Shown here: positions 19,972-29,900 of the stretch, one piece after another
Layout of the letters: every line of letters begins with the position of its first letter
Position numbering within the stretch: the stretch's first letter is position 1
From: an uncultured Steroidobacter sp.
GTDB taxonomy: Bacteria > Pseudomonadota > Gammaproteobacteria > Steroidobacterales > Steroidobacteraceae
Assembly (NCBI GenBank): GCA_937864115.1
Contig: CALMII010000058.1
Span: 62,001 to 126,000, forward strand
Length of the DNA: 64,000 bases
Reading direction: 5' to 3'
Translations under genes and position numbers: made by a program
Notes under the pieces: generated by a model
Databases searched by the model: none
The model's input: only the letters and a program-made list of their open reading frames with translations
What the model was told of the DNA's origin: nothing

Positions 19972-20475
19972 ATGACTGCCAAAACGCCCGCCAAATCCGC
20001 CAAGAAGTCGTCGGCCAAGGACAATCCGCTGATCGCCGACAATCGTCGCGCGCGTCACGACTACTTCATCGAAGAGACGTACGAAGCGGGCCTGGCGCTG
20101 ATGGGCTGGGAAGTGAAGAGCCTGCGCGCCGGTCGCGCACAGCTCAAAGAGTCCTATGTGTTTCTGAAGGACACCGAGGCCTATCTGTTCGGCGCGCATA
20201 TCTCGGCGCTGCCGACCGCTTCCACTCATGTCATTCCCGATCCGATCCGGACCCGCAAGCTGCTGCTCAATCGTGCTGAACTGAATCGGCTCATCGGTGC
20301 GGTCGAGCGCCGCGGCTATACGCTGATACCGCTCGACCTGTATTGGAAGAACGGTCGCGTCAAACTCAAACTGGGACTCGCGAAAGGCAAGAAGGAACAC
20401 GACAAGCGCGACACTTCCAAGGAACGCGACTGGCAGCGCGAGAAGTCCCGCCTGATGAAACACTCCCGACGCTGA
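19972..20475 (+). CDS. smpB: SsrA-binding protein SmpB
   Basis: 167 aa from ATG at 19972. SmpB binds tmRNA and brings it to stalled ribosomes for trans-translation. The beta-barrel core is clear: NRRARHDYFIEETYEAG, GWEVKSLRAGRAQLKESYV and the C-terminal basic tail KGKKEHDKRD...REKSRLMKH that inserts in the mRNA channel. The N-terminus has an unusual Lys/Ala-rich extension (TAKTPAKSAKKSSAK). Its partner ssrA lies 2.3 kb downstream, separated by the quinohemoprotein gene. Confidence 0.97.
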   Translation: MTAKTPAKSAKKSSAKDNPLIADNRRARHDYFIEETYEAGLALMGWEVKSLRAGRAQLKESYVFLKDTEAYLFGAHISALPTASTHVIPDPIRTRKLLLNRAELNRLIGAVERRGYTLIPLDLYWKNGRVKLKLGLAKGKKEHDKRDTSKERDWQREKSRLMKHSRR

Positions 20476-20562
20476 CGTTGCCGCGAGGCACGGGCCGGCG
20501 GTATCGTCGGCTCAATAGAAGAACCGGTACGGGCCTTTCAGCCCGACACAGAGGGGGTTTTC

Positions 20563-22698
20563 GTGTTCGCCAGATCGATCGCGATTGCGGCGGCGGCTGT
20601 CGCCGTCTGTGGCTGTCAGCCCAAATCATCTGCTCCCGATGACGCACCCGCCGGATCCGCGCAGGTGGACTCTGCGCGCCTCGTCGCTGCGGACTCCGAT
20701 TCGCGCAACTGGCTCAGCTACGGACGCACTTACTCGGAACAGCGATTCTCGCCGCTGGCGAAAATCGACAAGACCAGCATCAAGGACCTGGGCCTCGCGT
20801 GGTTTCTCGATCTCGACACGCATCGCGGACAGGAAGCGACGCCGCTGGTGATCGACGGCGTCATGTATTCCACGAGCGCCTGGAGCAAGATTCAGGCGCT
20901 GGATGCGGCCACCGGCAAACTGCTCTGGCAATTCGATCCGAAAGTTCCGGGCGAAACAGGCGTGAAGGCCTGCTGCGATACCGTCAATCGCGGTGTTGCA
21001 GCGAATCGCGGCAAGCTTTTTCTCGGCACGCTCGATGGCAGGTTGATTGCGATTGATGCCGTTACCGGCAAAGAAATCTGGTCGGTCGTGACGGTCGACC
21101 AGTCGAAGCCGTACACGATCACCGGCGCCCCGCGCGTCATCAAAGACAAGGTTCTGATTGGCAACGGCGGAGCCGAGTTCGGCGTGCGCGGATACATCTC
21201 GGCCTACGACACCGAGACCGGCAAGCAACTCTGGCGCTTCTACACCGTCCCCGGCGATCCATCCCTGCCCTTCGAATCGAAGGAACTCGAAGCAGCGGCG
21301 AAAACCTGGAAAGGCGAATGGTGGAAATCGGGCGGCGGCGGCACCGTGTGGGATGCGATGGCGTACGACCCCGAACTCGATCTTCTCTATATCGGTACGG
21401 GCAATGGCTCGCCGTGGAATCAGAAGATCCGCAGCCCGGGCGGCGGCGACAACCTGTTCCTGAGTTCCATCGTCGCCCTCAGACCCGACACGGGCGAATA
21501 CGTGTGGCACTACCAGACCACACCCGGCGAAACGTGGGATTACACGGCCACGCAACACATCATCCTTGCCGACCTGACGCTCGATGGGCGGAAGCGCAAG
21601 GTGCTGATGCAGGCGCCCAAGAATGGCTTCTTCTACGTACTGGACCGCACCGACGGCAAACTGATCTCGGCGCAACCCTACGCGACGATCAACTGGGCGA
21701 GCAGTGTCGATCTCGCGACGGGCCGGCCGATCGAGAATCCCGAAGCGCGTTACCCGGACCCGGCACAACCGTCGCTCGTGATGCCCGGCCCGCTCGGGGC
21801 GCACAACTGGCATCCGATGTCGTTCAGTCCGCTGACAGGACTGGTCTACATCCCGGCGCAGGAAACGGGGTACGCATACATGGATGCCGCGAAGTACGAA
21901 CCTCGCGCGCTCGGTTTCAATGTCGGCACCGACATGACGGTCGCGACGATGCCGCAGGATGCGCCGACGAAGTCGGCCATGCTTGCAGGCGTGCGCGGTT
22001 ATCTGCAGGCGCGGGATCCGGTCACGCAGAAAGTGATCTGGTCGGTCGCACACGAGAGCTCGTGGAATGGCGGCGTGCTCTCCACGGCCGGCGACCTGGT
22101 TTTCCAGGGCAACGCGATGGGTGAACTGGTCGCCTACGATGCACGGAATGGCGAGAAACTCTGGAGCTTTCCGGCGCAGACCGGCGTGGTCGCACCGCCC
22201 ATGAGCTATGAAGTGAATGGCGAGCAATACATCGCCGTAGTCGCCGGATGGGGCGGCGCCATGCCGCTGACGGGCGGCGACGCTGCCCGCAAAGGCGCGA
22301 TCAACGAGAACCGCAGCCGCGTTCTCGCATTCAAGATTGGCGGAAGCAGCGAACTGCCGGCACTCCCGGCGCCAGGAAACATCGGCGCGCCGCCGCCGAG
22401 AATGAAAGAAGCCGCCAGCGTCGCCGCGGGCAAGAACACCTATCTGCGCTTCTGCGCCGTATGCCATGGCGATGCCGCGATCGGATCCGGCGTCACGCCG
22501 GATCTGCGTCATTCGCCGATCATCCAGAGCGCCGATGCATGGAAGGCCATCGTGATCGACGGGAACCGCAAGGACCGCGGCATGGTGAGCTTCATGCCAG
22601 TGATGTCAGCGGCCGAGGCCGAGAACGTTCGTGTGTATGTGATTGATCGGGCGAACGACGAGCGGGATGAAGCCGTCGCCGCTCAGACTGCACACTGA
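20563..22698 (+). CDS. PQQ-dependent alcohol dehydrogenase (quinohemoprotein), lipoprotein-like signal
   Basis: 711 aa from GTG. Periplasmic PQQ enzyme oxidising an alcohol or similar substrate and passing electrons through its own heme c. The N-terminal two thirds form the eight-bladed propeller (first blade NWLSYGRTYSEQRFSPL). KACCDT near residue 137 is the vicinal disulfide typical of PQQ alcohol dehydrogenases. A C-terminal cytochrome c domain has FCAVCHG near residue 632 with a later Met ligand candidate (GMVSFMPVM). The signal ends AVCGC, resembling a lipobox, so membrane anchoring is likely. No pqq genes are in the window; substrate unknown. Confidence 0.9.
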   Translation: MFARSIAIAAAAVAVCGCQPKSSAPDDAPAGSAQVDSARLVAADSDSRNWLSYGRTYSEQRFSPLAKIDKTSIKDLGLAWFLDLDTHRGQEATPLVIDGVMYSTSAWSKIQALDAATGKLLWQFDPKVPGETGVKACCDTVNRGVAANRGKLFLGTLDGRLIAIDAVTGKEIWSVVTVDQSKPYTITGAPRVIKDKVLIGNGGAEFGVRGYISAYDTETGKQLWRFYTVPGDPSLPFESKELEAAAKTWKGEWWKSGGGGTVWDAMAYDPELDLLYIGTGNGSPWNQKIRSPGGGDNLFLSSIVALRPDTGEYVWHYQTTPGETWDYTATQHIILADLTLDGRKRKVLMQAPKNGFFYVLDRTDGKLISAQPYATINWASSVDLATGRPIENPEARYPDPAQPSLVMPGPLGAHNWHPMSFSPLTGLVYIPAQETGYAYMDAAKYEPRALGFNVGTDMTVATMPQDAPTKSAMLAGVRGYLQARDPVTQKVIWSVAHESSWNGGVLSTAGDLVFQGNAMGELVAYDARNGEKLWSFPAQTGVVAPPMSYEVNGEQYIAVVAGWGGAMPLTGGDAARKGAINENRSRVLAFKIGGSSELPALPAPGNIGAPPPRMKEAASVAAGKNTYLRFCAVCHGDAAIGSGVTPDLRHSPIIQSADAWKAIVIDGNRKDRGMVSFMPVMSAAEAENVRVYVIDRANDERDEAVAAQTAH

Positions 22699-22736
22699 AC
22701 CGAAGACGTCCGCACACAAGATGTTTGCACTGCGAC

Positions 22737-22764
22737 TTGTTATTCCGCGCGCCGCCCCTACACT
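22737..22764 (+). promoter_or_regulatory. Predicted sigma-70 promoter of ssrA
   Basis: TTGTTA (22737-22742), 16-nt spacer, TACACT (22759-22764). Transcription would begin near 22771, a few bases before the mature tmRNA 5' end at 22777, leaving a short leader for RNase P removal. Both hexamers match 4 of 6 consensus bases. Confidence 0.55.
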
Positions 22765-22776
22765 ACTCGGGCTCTT

Positions 22777-23130
22777 GGGGGCGACCGGCTTCGACGTGGG
22801 TGGCGAAACTCCAGGTGCATGCCGAGTTGTAAGTAACTCGTAAAACTGCTTACAAACTTATAGTTGCAAACGAAGACAACTACGCTCTGGCGGCTTAATC
22901 CCGCCTAACCCTCGCCTGGTATGTGCTTGTGCATCCAGAATCGAGGGACGCGCTCACAAGCTCGCGACTCCAGTGTGCTCCAGGCTGGAACGCTAAAACG
23001 CTCTGAAGCTGGCCGCGCGTCTTCCCTGCTCTTCGGGTAGCGAGTGGCGAGATACAAAGAATGAGCTAAGCATGTAGATCTTGTAGCGTAGTGCTTACGG
23101 ACGCGGGTTCGATTCCCGCCGCCTCCACCA
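22777..23130 (+). ncRNA. ssrA: Transfer-messenger RNA (tmRNA, one-piece)
   Basis: 354 nt. The 5' end GGGGGCG pairs with CGCCTCC before the encoded CCA at 23128-23130, and GGCTTCGACGTGG follows the 5' acceptor strand as in other tmRNAs. The T arm is GCGGG-TTCGATT-CCCGC near 23104. The tag reading frame runs from GCA at 22866 to TAA at 22896-22898 and encodes ANEDNYALAA, ending in the ALAA degradation signal. With SmpB it rescues ribosomes on broken mRNAs and marks the products for proteolysis. ORFs drawn through this stretch are not genes. Confidence 0.97.
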
Positions 23131-23139
23131 CTCCATCCT

Positions 23140-23164
23140 TTCGGGGCCCGCTCAGGGCCCCGAA
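23140..23164. terminator. Hairpin just after ssrA
   Basis: A perfect 10-bp stem TTCGGGGCCC / GGGCCCCGAA with 5-nt loop, starting 10 nt past the tmRNA CCA end. It is GC-rich and bounded by an A-run after the stem rather than a T-run on the plus strand, so it could protect or define the tmRNA 3' precursor as well as terminate. Confidence 0.55.
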
Positions 23165-23421
23165 AATTCCAGGCAGATTCGTACCGGCGAACCGCATTCA
23201 TCCGAGAGTACGGGCTCGCACTACGTCCGTGCGAGGCACCACGCCTATCGTCACTGGAAACTGCTATTCGGGATTCGGAGTACGTCGGCCGTGCCCGCAC
23301 TTACGTTCGCGACGTCGCCTGATTCCACATCCCTGTCTCCGCACTGCCGCTCGCGCGGCAGTGCGGAGCGAACAGACATTCCTTTGTCTGCGTGAACGCA
23401 TGACTCACCTTCCGTTGCTGA
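23165..23421. other. Gap between ssrA and lexA ends, with one strong hairpin
   Basis: No gene seen. It holds a perfect 12-bp inverted repeat CCGCACTGCCGC / GCGGCAGTGCGG with TCGC loop at 23339-23366, about 55 bp beyond the lexA stop, a candidate terminator-like structure for lexA although it has no T tract. No integrase or attachment repeat of the tmRNA 3' end was noticed here. Confidence 0.5.
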
Positions 23422-24048
23422 TTACTGGAACATTCCCTTCGATTTACCCTGCCGCAGCACGCCAACCACGACTCCTTCGATAGTCAGCGACTGCTCCTTC
23501 AGATCGACCTTGATCGGCTCGAACTCATCGTTCTCCGGCAGCAGCCAGACGATCTTTCCTTCCTGCTTATAGCGCTTGACCGTGACTTCATTGTCCAGCC
23601 GCGCCACCACCACCTGCCTGCTGCGCACATCCGGCGTGCGATGCACTGCCACCAGATCGCCATCAAGGATACCGATGTCCTTCATGCTCATGCCACGCAC
23701 TTTCAACAGGTAGTGCGCGCGGGGCGAAAAAATCTTCGGATCGATCTGCAGGTGACTCTCGATGTGCTCCTCCGCGAGGATGGGCCTGCCCGCTGCAACT
23801 CGACCAATCAGGGGCAGGCCCATTTGCTCGCGAAGAGAGTCTTTCAGCTGGATGCCGCGCGAGGCGCCGGGGATCAGGTCGATGACGCCCTTGCGCTGCA
23901 GGGCGCGCAGATGCTCCTCGGCGGCATTCGGCGACTTGAACCCGAATGCTTCAGCGATCTCGGCACGGGTTGGCGGCATGCCGGAGTCGGCCACCGCTTC
24001 CTGTATCAGTTTGAGAATTTCGCGTTGACGGGGCGTCAAATCACTCAT
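23422..24048 (-). CDS. lexA: SOS regulator LexA (repressor and autoprotease)
   Basis: 208 aa from ATG at 24048 (the frame continues 9 codons upstream, across the operator, so the shorter start is preferred). The winged-helix domain starts SDLTPRQREILKLI and has SPNAAEEHLRALQRKGVI. The self-cleavage bond is Ala86-Gly87 in GRVAAGRP; catalytic Ser121 (GMSMKDIG) and Lys158 (VTVKRY) are present. RecA filaments trigger its cleavage after DNA damage. It carries its own operator upstream and is divergent from the pilin operon. Confidence 0.97.
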   Translation of the reverse strand: MSDLTPRQREILKLIQEAVADSGMPPTRAEIAEAFGFKSPNAAEEHLRALQRKGVIDLIPGASRGIQLKDSLREQMGLPLIGRVAAGRPILAEEHIESHLQIDPKIFSPRAHYLLKVRGMSMKDIGILDGDLVAVHRTPDVRSRQVVVARLDNEVTVKRYKQEGKIVWLLPENDEFEPIKVDLKEQSLTIEGVVVGVLRQGKSKGMFQ

Positions 24049-24056
24049 GATCAAAC

Positions 24057-24091
24057 CTGTATAAATGGCCAGCACCTGTATTTATATACAG
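24057..24091. promoter_or_regulatory. Tandem SOS boxes (LexA operators) upstream of lexA
   Basis: Distal site CTGT-ATTTATAT-ACAG at 24076-24091 is a perfect CTGT-N8-ACAG palindrome of the gammaproteobacterial type. A second, imperfect site CTGT-ATAAATGG-CCAG lies at 24057-24072, directly before the ATG. The two are offset by 19 bp, the arrangement of a strongly autoregulated lexA promoter. Confidence 0.85.
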
Positions 24092-24325
24092 AATCCTGAG
24101 CGCGCGCAACATGGATACCTAGAAGAACCATTCCCGCGCGGTAGCGCACGGCAGTCGCCCCGCCGTGTCTTCGGCTCACGCAGAGAGAACTGCGTCACAT
24201 CTTGCTTTCGAGGCTGCCCGATCGACAGTTAACAGAACCGGGGCGTTGTCACCGCCTGTCCTGGCCAGCTGGCCGCTAATCGGGTTGTCACTACCTGCAA
24301 AGGCCTTCCTCCTAGTATTCAGGCC

Positions 24326-24853
24326 ATGCGCAGCAGTCGTTCCATGTCCTCAGCCATCAAGGCGAACCGCGGCTTCAATCTTCTGGAGCTGATGGTCGGC
24401 ATCACGGTGCTCGGTGTTTTGCTGGGTATCGGTGTGCCATCGTTCACTCAGATGATTCGCAACAATCGCATCGCGTCGCAGGCGAATGACGTGGTCAGCG
24501 CCTTGAACTTCGCGCGCAGCGAGGCTCTGAAGCGCAGCATTCCGGTGAGCGTCTGCCCTGCCAGCGGCAACGCTTGTGCAGGCACCGATTGGAACACCGG
24601 CATCCTGGTGTTCACCGACGACCAAGGATCGGTCGGAACCCCCGACGGAAGCGATGAAATCCTGCAGCGATGGTCGGCTTACGAGAACAACCTGGTTGCG
24701 AGCGGCCCGACGGCAGTTCGCTTTACGCGCTCGGGCGTCGATGCAGCAGGCACCATCGATGTCTACTACAGCGGCTGCGACGGCCAGAACAAACGCCGTA
24801 TCTCGATAATGGCCACTGGAAGAATCGATCTGACCAAGGCGAACTGCTCGTGA
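24326..24853 (+). CDS. fimT: Type IV pilus minor pilin, GspH/FimT family
   Basis: 175 aa. Class III signal with cleavage at G-FNLLE: NRG then FNLLELMVGITVLGVLL, with Glu5 present and a hydrophobic helix. The GspH/FimT C-terminal domain follows (ALNFARSEALKRSIPVSVC). Such minor pilins initiate pilus assembly; FimT homologues also bind DNA in transformation. A second ATG at 24344 would shorten the leader by six residues; neither start has a clear ribosome site. First gene of the operon fimT-pilV-pilW-pilX-pilY1-pilE. Confidence 0.9.
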   Translation: MRSSRSMSSAIKANRGFNLLELMVGITVLGVLLGIGVPSFTQMIRNNRIASQANDVVSALNFARSEALKRSIPVSVCPASGNACAGTDWNTGILVFTDDQGSVGTPDGSDEILQRWSAYENNLVASGPTAVRFTRSGVDAAGTIDVYYSGCDGQNKRRISIMATGRIDLTKANCS

Positions 24854-25347
24854 CCATCTTTCAATCTCCTGGCAATGCGTTGATCGCTGCGCCTCCGGCA
24901 AAGCCCGGCCCTAGGGCCATCAGCGGCTTCACGCTGGTGGAAGTCCTCGTGACGCTGGTGATCATGTCCGTTGGCCTGCTCGGCGTTGCCGCCCTGCACA
25001 CGGCGAGTTTGCGAAACAACCTCGACTCGGCGCTGCGCTCACAGGCCAGCGCCCTCGCTGCGGATATCGCCGACCGAATGCGCGGCAACAGAACTGCCGC
25101 CTTGACGGGGACAGGCGCGTACACCATAGCAATCGGCGCCACGGTCGCCGCTCCTAGCGAAAGTTCGCCGATGGCGGCACGCGATCTGTACGAGTGGAAG
25201 CAGCTGCTGTCTCAGGTACTGCCCAATGGCGATGGTTCCGTAGCCCGCGAGGGCGATGTTTTCGTCATAACCATCCAATGGGGAGAACGCGCTCGACAGG
25301 GCGAAAACAGTGGCAACGTCACGTTCGTTACGCGAACCCAGATATGA
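24850..25347 (+). CDS. pilV: Type IV pilus modification/minor pilin PilV
   Basis: 165 aa from GTG at 24850, which overlaps the fimT stop (GTGA). The prepilin leader is long, with cleavage at ISG-FTLVE and the helix VLVTLVIMSVGLLGVAALH. The downstream LRNNLDSALRSQASALAADI ADRMR region is typical of PilV (read as two pieces, with RGN following DRM). PilV belongs to the pilus-initiation complex of minor pilins at the tip. Its stop overlaps the pilW start. Confidence 0.9.
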   Translation: MTIFQSPGNALIAAPPAKPGPRAISGFTLVEVLVTLVIMSVGLLGVAALHTASLRNNLDSALRSQASALAADIADRMRGNRTAALTGTGAYTIAIGATVAAPSESSPMAARDLYEWKQLLSQVLPNGDGSVAREGDVFVITIQWGERARQGENSGNVTFVTRTQI

Positions 25348-26408
25348 ACACAGCTCCTACTCCATCCTTCCAACACGCGCAGGGCTTCACCGTCGTGGAG
25401 CTGATGGTCTCGATGGCGATCAGCTTGCTGCTGCTGGTAGGTGTCGTTTCGATATTCAGCAGTTCGAAGACCACCTACGAAACCGTGGAGCGCCTGTCGC
25501 GCGTCCAGGAAAACGGTCGTTTTGCGCTGGACGCAATAACACGCGACATACGGTCGGCAGGCTATGTCGGATGCTCTCGCCCCTCGGGCTTCGAGAACAC
25601 ACTGAGAAGTCAAACGCAGCTGCAATGGAATTTCGCCCAGGCCATCATCGGCTACGACTATCAAGGCAGCAGCGAGTGGTCGCCGACCAGGGATACTGCG
25701 ATGACCAACATGGTCACTACTGGGCTCAGCGCGAGCGACGCATTGGTCCTGCGGGTGCCTACACACGACAGTCGGGGCGGTCTGCGATTGGTCGAGAAAA
25801 TGGCATCGTCCACGGCCGCGCTCGAAGTGGCGCCGATCACCAGCGGGACAACCAGCCCCATCAAGCAGAACCAGCAGATTCTCATGGTCGCGGACTGTCA
25901 GGCACGCGCGGTGTTTGAAGTTACGAGCTACACGCAGGCGACGGGCGAGATCCAACATGCCGTCTCCAGTGCCACCACGACAACGCCGGGAAACGCAACG
26001 GACGATCTACAGCATGCATTCGGCGTCAACGCCGTGGTGGTGCCGATGCAAACCGTCGCCTACTACGTCGGCTCCTCGGACGGACGCACCGGGCTATGGC
26101 GCGTCGTGGGCGGCGGCACGCCGCAAGAGTTGATCGAAGGTGTCGAACGCATGGAAGTGACCTTCGGCATCGATACCAGTGGCAGTGACCGCGTGGCCGA
26201 TGTCTACGTGGGCGCGGATGCCGTGACCAATTGGGACAATGTCATCAGCGTAAACGTCGCCCTGCTGGTTCGGGCTCCCGAGGAATATGGAACCCAGAGG
26301 GATACGCGCACCTACACTTTGTTGAACAACACCTACGTGGCACCCGGAGACCGTTTCCTCCGCCAGGTGTTCGTCACGACGGCAACTCTACGAAACCGCG
26401 CACTATGA
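25344..26408 (+). CDS. pilW: Type IV pilus assembly protein PilW
   Basis: 354 aa; ATG at 25344 overlaps the pilV stop (ATGA). Prepilin cleavage at AQG-FTVVE followed by the helix LMVSMAISLLLLVGVVSIF. The segment RVQENGRFALDAITRDIRSAGYVGC is the PilW family hallmark. It is a large minor pilin forming the tip-initiation complex with PilV, PilX and PilY1. Its stop overlaps the start of pilX. Confidence 0.92.
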   Translation: MNTAPTPSFQHAQGFTVVELMVSMAISLLLLVGVVSIFSSSKTTYETVERLSRVQENGRFALDAITRDIRSAGYVGCSRPSGFENTLRSQTQLQWNFAQAIIGYDYQGSSEWSPTRDTAMTNMVTTGLSASDALVLRVPTHDSRGGLRLVEKMASSTAALEVAPITSGTTSPIKQNQQILMVADCQARAVFEVTSYTQATGEIQHAVSSATTTTPGNATDDLQHAFGVNAVVVPMQTVAYYVGSSDGRTGLWRVVGGGTPQELIEGVERMEVTFGIDTSGSDRVADVYVGADAVTNWDNVISVNVALLVRAPEEYGTQRDTRTYTLLNNTYVAPGDRFLRQVFVTTATLRNRAL

Positions 26409-26965
26409 ACGTCATTGCATTCGCACAGACCAAGAGAGCCTCGCGACAAGGAGGCGCTGTGCTGGTCGTCAGCCTGCTGCTGCTGCTGGTTTTGACAATC
26501 CTGGCCGTGGCCGCAAGCCAGACGACGCGCCTTCAGGAACGCATGGCGTGGAACATGCGAGACGTCGATCTGGCATTCCAGGGAGCAGAAGCAGGGTTGC
26601 GGGCAGCCGAAAAATTCCTGGCGACCCCGCCTTCCCTGACAGCACTCAATCCTTGCTCGAACCCAGCCGATGAGAATTGCTTCGTGCTCGAACAGGGATA
26701 TTTCACCGATATCGATCTGACTCGCGAAAACTCGAGCTGGTGGACGAGCAACGCCCGGCCCTACGGCGATGCCTCGGCGCAGGAAATTTCCGACGTCACC
26801 GAAGAGCCGCGATTCGTCATCGAAGAACTCGAAACCATTCCATTCAGCCTGAAAGTCGGACACGGCCCGCCACCGGGCAAGACCTACTACAAGAGCACAG
26901 CCAGATCTCCCGGCGGCACGAATACATCGGTAGCCGTCGTGGAGAGCGTGTTTGCTCGAGAGTAG
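26405..26965 (+). CDS. pilX: Type IV pilus assembly protein PilX
   Basis: 186 aa; ATG overlaps the pilW stop. The N-terminus RQGGAVLVVSLLLLLVLTI has the PilX pattern, in which the usual Glu5 is not conserved. Next come QTTRLQERMAWNMRDVDLAF and FQGAEAGLRAAEKFL, the PilX_N signature. It is a minor pilin linked with PilY1 at the pilus tip. It ends 22 bp before the pilY1 ATG. Confidence 0.9.
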   Translation: MNVIAFAQTKRASRQGGAVLVVSLLLLLVLTILAVAASQTTRLQERMAWNMRDVDLAFQGAEAGLRAAEKFLATPPSLTALNPCSNPADENCFVLEQGYFTDIDLTRENSSWWTSNARPYGDASAQEISDVTEEPRFVIEELETIPFSLKVGHGPPPGKTYYKSTARSPGGTNTSVAVVESVFARE

Positions 26966-26987
26966 CGAGCCTCAAGGAAAATTCAGC

Positions 26988-29900
26988 ATGAACATCAGAC
27001 GCCACCTGAAGCGGATCACCACGTCCACAGGTCTCGCCCTTGGCATCGTGCTCGCTGCACCGCCAGCCGGAGCATTGAATCTGAGTGATCGCCCGTTGTT
27101 TCTGACACCTGGCGCACCGGCTCTCAACATGCTCACGGTGGGTCGGGATCACAAGCTTTTCACGGCCGCCTACAACGACGCCTCCGATCTGAACGGCGAT
27201 GGTCAGCTCGATATCGGCTACAAAGGACATCTGACGGGTGATGGCAGCTTCGACTACTACGGATATTTCGATTCACGCAAGTGCTACACCTACGCCTCCG
27301 GATTGTTTTCCCCCGTAGGAGCGACGGGTAATTTCAAGACGTGTGGAGGCACAGATCAGTGGAGTGGCGACTTCCTGAACTATCTCACCACCTCTCGTAT
27401 CGACGCATTGCGCAAAGTGCTCTACGGCGGCTATCGGTCCACTGATACGACCGCACAAACCGTACTGGAACGCGCCTACATCCCGCAGGATGCGCATAGC
27501 TGGGGCAAGGAGTATCGAAGTGTCGACTATGACGGGTATGACATCCGCCAATACACGCCCTTCTCCGCGCCGCCGAGCGGTCAGTACATTCTTTTCGCAA
27601 ATACCACGTTGTCGAGCACGCTTACCGCGACGAACTACCGTAATCCCGATGGTCCGCCACTGCTGCGTGTCCGAGAAAACGCCACGCACCGCATCTGGGA
27701 GTGGGTCGCGAAGGACGCACCCGTGGCTGGTGACCAGTGCGCCACCGGCGGCGACCATACAACAGCCTGCAGCGGAACGCTCACCGACTACACCGTGCGC
27801 GTGGAAGTCTGCAAGTCGGGGATGACAGAACCGAATTGCAAGCCCAAACCCACCGGCCTGCTCCACAACTATGACGCCCGCATGGCTTTCGGCCTTCTGA
27901 CCGGCTCCTACATGCACAACAAGGAAGGCGGAGTCGTCCGCAAGGAACTCGCCCTGTTCGGCGACGAGGTCCAGACCGACGGACGTTTCGCTTCGCCCAA
28001 GAAAGGCATCGTCGCCAGTCTGGACGGTCTCAAGATCCAGGACTACGACGGGAACGGCAACTACAACCACAACCACGCGTGTGAAGCAGGCTGGCAGGAA
28101 TCTCAGCCCGACGGCCGTTGCCGTGTGTGGGGCAACCCTCTCGGCGAAATGATGTTCGAGACCTTGCGTTATTTTTCCGGCGCTGCCGGGGCGACATCGG
28201 CGTACACATATACCGACACCGGCTCTGACGACGCGTACCTTGGATTGCCCCAGGTGACTACCTGGAAGAATCCCTATGCTGCAAAAGGCAGCAGCGGCCT
28301 CGGCTATCCCACCTGCTCCAAGCCGTTCCAGACAGTCATCAGCGATGTCAATCCGTCGTACGACACCGAACTGCCGGGCGGCTACTGGGGTGGTGCGCCG
28401 ACGGCGGCCCTGCCAACCTCGATCAGCAGCTTCAGCGCCGGCACGCTGGGTCAGACCATGTGGACCCATGAATTCGCCGGCGCAAGGTCGATCTACATCG
28501 GGGAATCCGCCAACAATGCCGATGCGGCGCCGACGCCGAAATCGGCGACCAGCTTCGGAAACATCCGCGGCCTCAGCCCTGAGGAGCCGACCAAGAAGGG
28601 TTCGTACTATTCATCCGCCGTTGCATTCTTCGGCAATACGACCGAAGTAAACGAGTTGGCGGTCGAACAGAGACTGAAGACATTCGCCGTAGCGCTGTCT
28701 TCGCCGCTACCCAGGATCGAGATGCCGGTAGGCTCTGGCCGCATCAGCCTCGTGCCCTTCGGCAAGGTGGTCAAAGGCCCTGGCGGCATCACGACCACGT
28801 GGCAACCCACCAACCAGATTGCCGCGTTCTACATCGAGTCCATGGTGAACATGCCGGGCCAGCCGCAGGATGCTGCAGTCAACGGTGGCCGTGCGTATGC
28901 CGTGTTCCGAATCAACTTCGAAGATGCTGAGCAAGGCAACGACTACGACATGGACGTGATCGCGCAATACACGGTGAAGGTGACCGCCGACGGCGAACTC
29001 AGCGTGCAAGTGAAAACTGAATATGCAAGAGCGGGCTGGGAATCACATCTGGGATACGTCATCTCCGGCACCGATGGTCACGATGGCATCTATCTGGAAG
29101 TGGCTGGCGGCGGCGGACGGGACGCACGCCATCCTCTAGACACACCGGCCAACGTCTGGGCCGGCGGATGTGCTGCAGGAGCCTGCGGAACGACCTACAC
29201 CCTGCCGGGCCTGGCAAACGGCGCAAGCGGCGGAGGAAATGTCGGCCCCGAACGATTGTTCACACCAGGCAATGCCCCCGCGGCAACGCAATTGAACGAT
29301 CCGCTGTGGTACGCAGCCAAATATGGCGGCTTCGACGACAAGGACAAGGATGGTCTGCCGGATGCCGGCGAATGGGATTCGAAAGTCCCAGGCAAGCCAG
29401 ACAACTATTTCCTCGTGACGAATGCGCTGAACCTGGAGACGCAGTTGTCGCAGGTGTTCGATGCGATCATCGACCAGGTGTCTTCTGCATCCTCGGCCTC
29501 CGTCAACAGCGGTTCCATCAGCACCGAATCGCGCATCTACCAGGCGCGTTTCCTGAGCCGCGACTGGAGCGGTGAACTGCTCTCCTTCCAGGTCAATCCG
29601 AACAACGGAGAGTTGATCGCCACCCCCGAATGGAATGCCGCGACGAAAATGCCGGCTGCCGATGCCCGATCCTTGTTCACGCTGGGATCCAGCGGGACCG
29701 GTATGGCGTTCAATTGGACAGCCATTCAGAACGACACCATTCGCCGGCAGCAACTGCACCCCACGGACAATGCAGAGGCGCAAAAGATACTCGATTACCT
29801 GCGTGGCGATCAGTCGAATGAACAGCCGAACGGTGACTTCCGCAAGCGGTCATCCAAGCTGGGTGACATCGTCTCGTCTGCTCCGCTCTTCGTAGGTGGC

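Noticed and set aside
19885..20463. Long N-terminal extension of RatA over smpB
   Set aside because: It is antisense to smpB, and RatA homologues start near residue MRKVERS.
22905..23300. Minus-strand open frame across the tmRNA gene
   Set aside because: The tmRNA is certain by its acceptor stem, T arm and tag frame; the peptide has no family.
23120..23421. Integrated element at the tmRNA 3' end
   Set aside because: tmRNA genes are common attachment sites, but there is no integrase and no repeated 3' end within reach.
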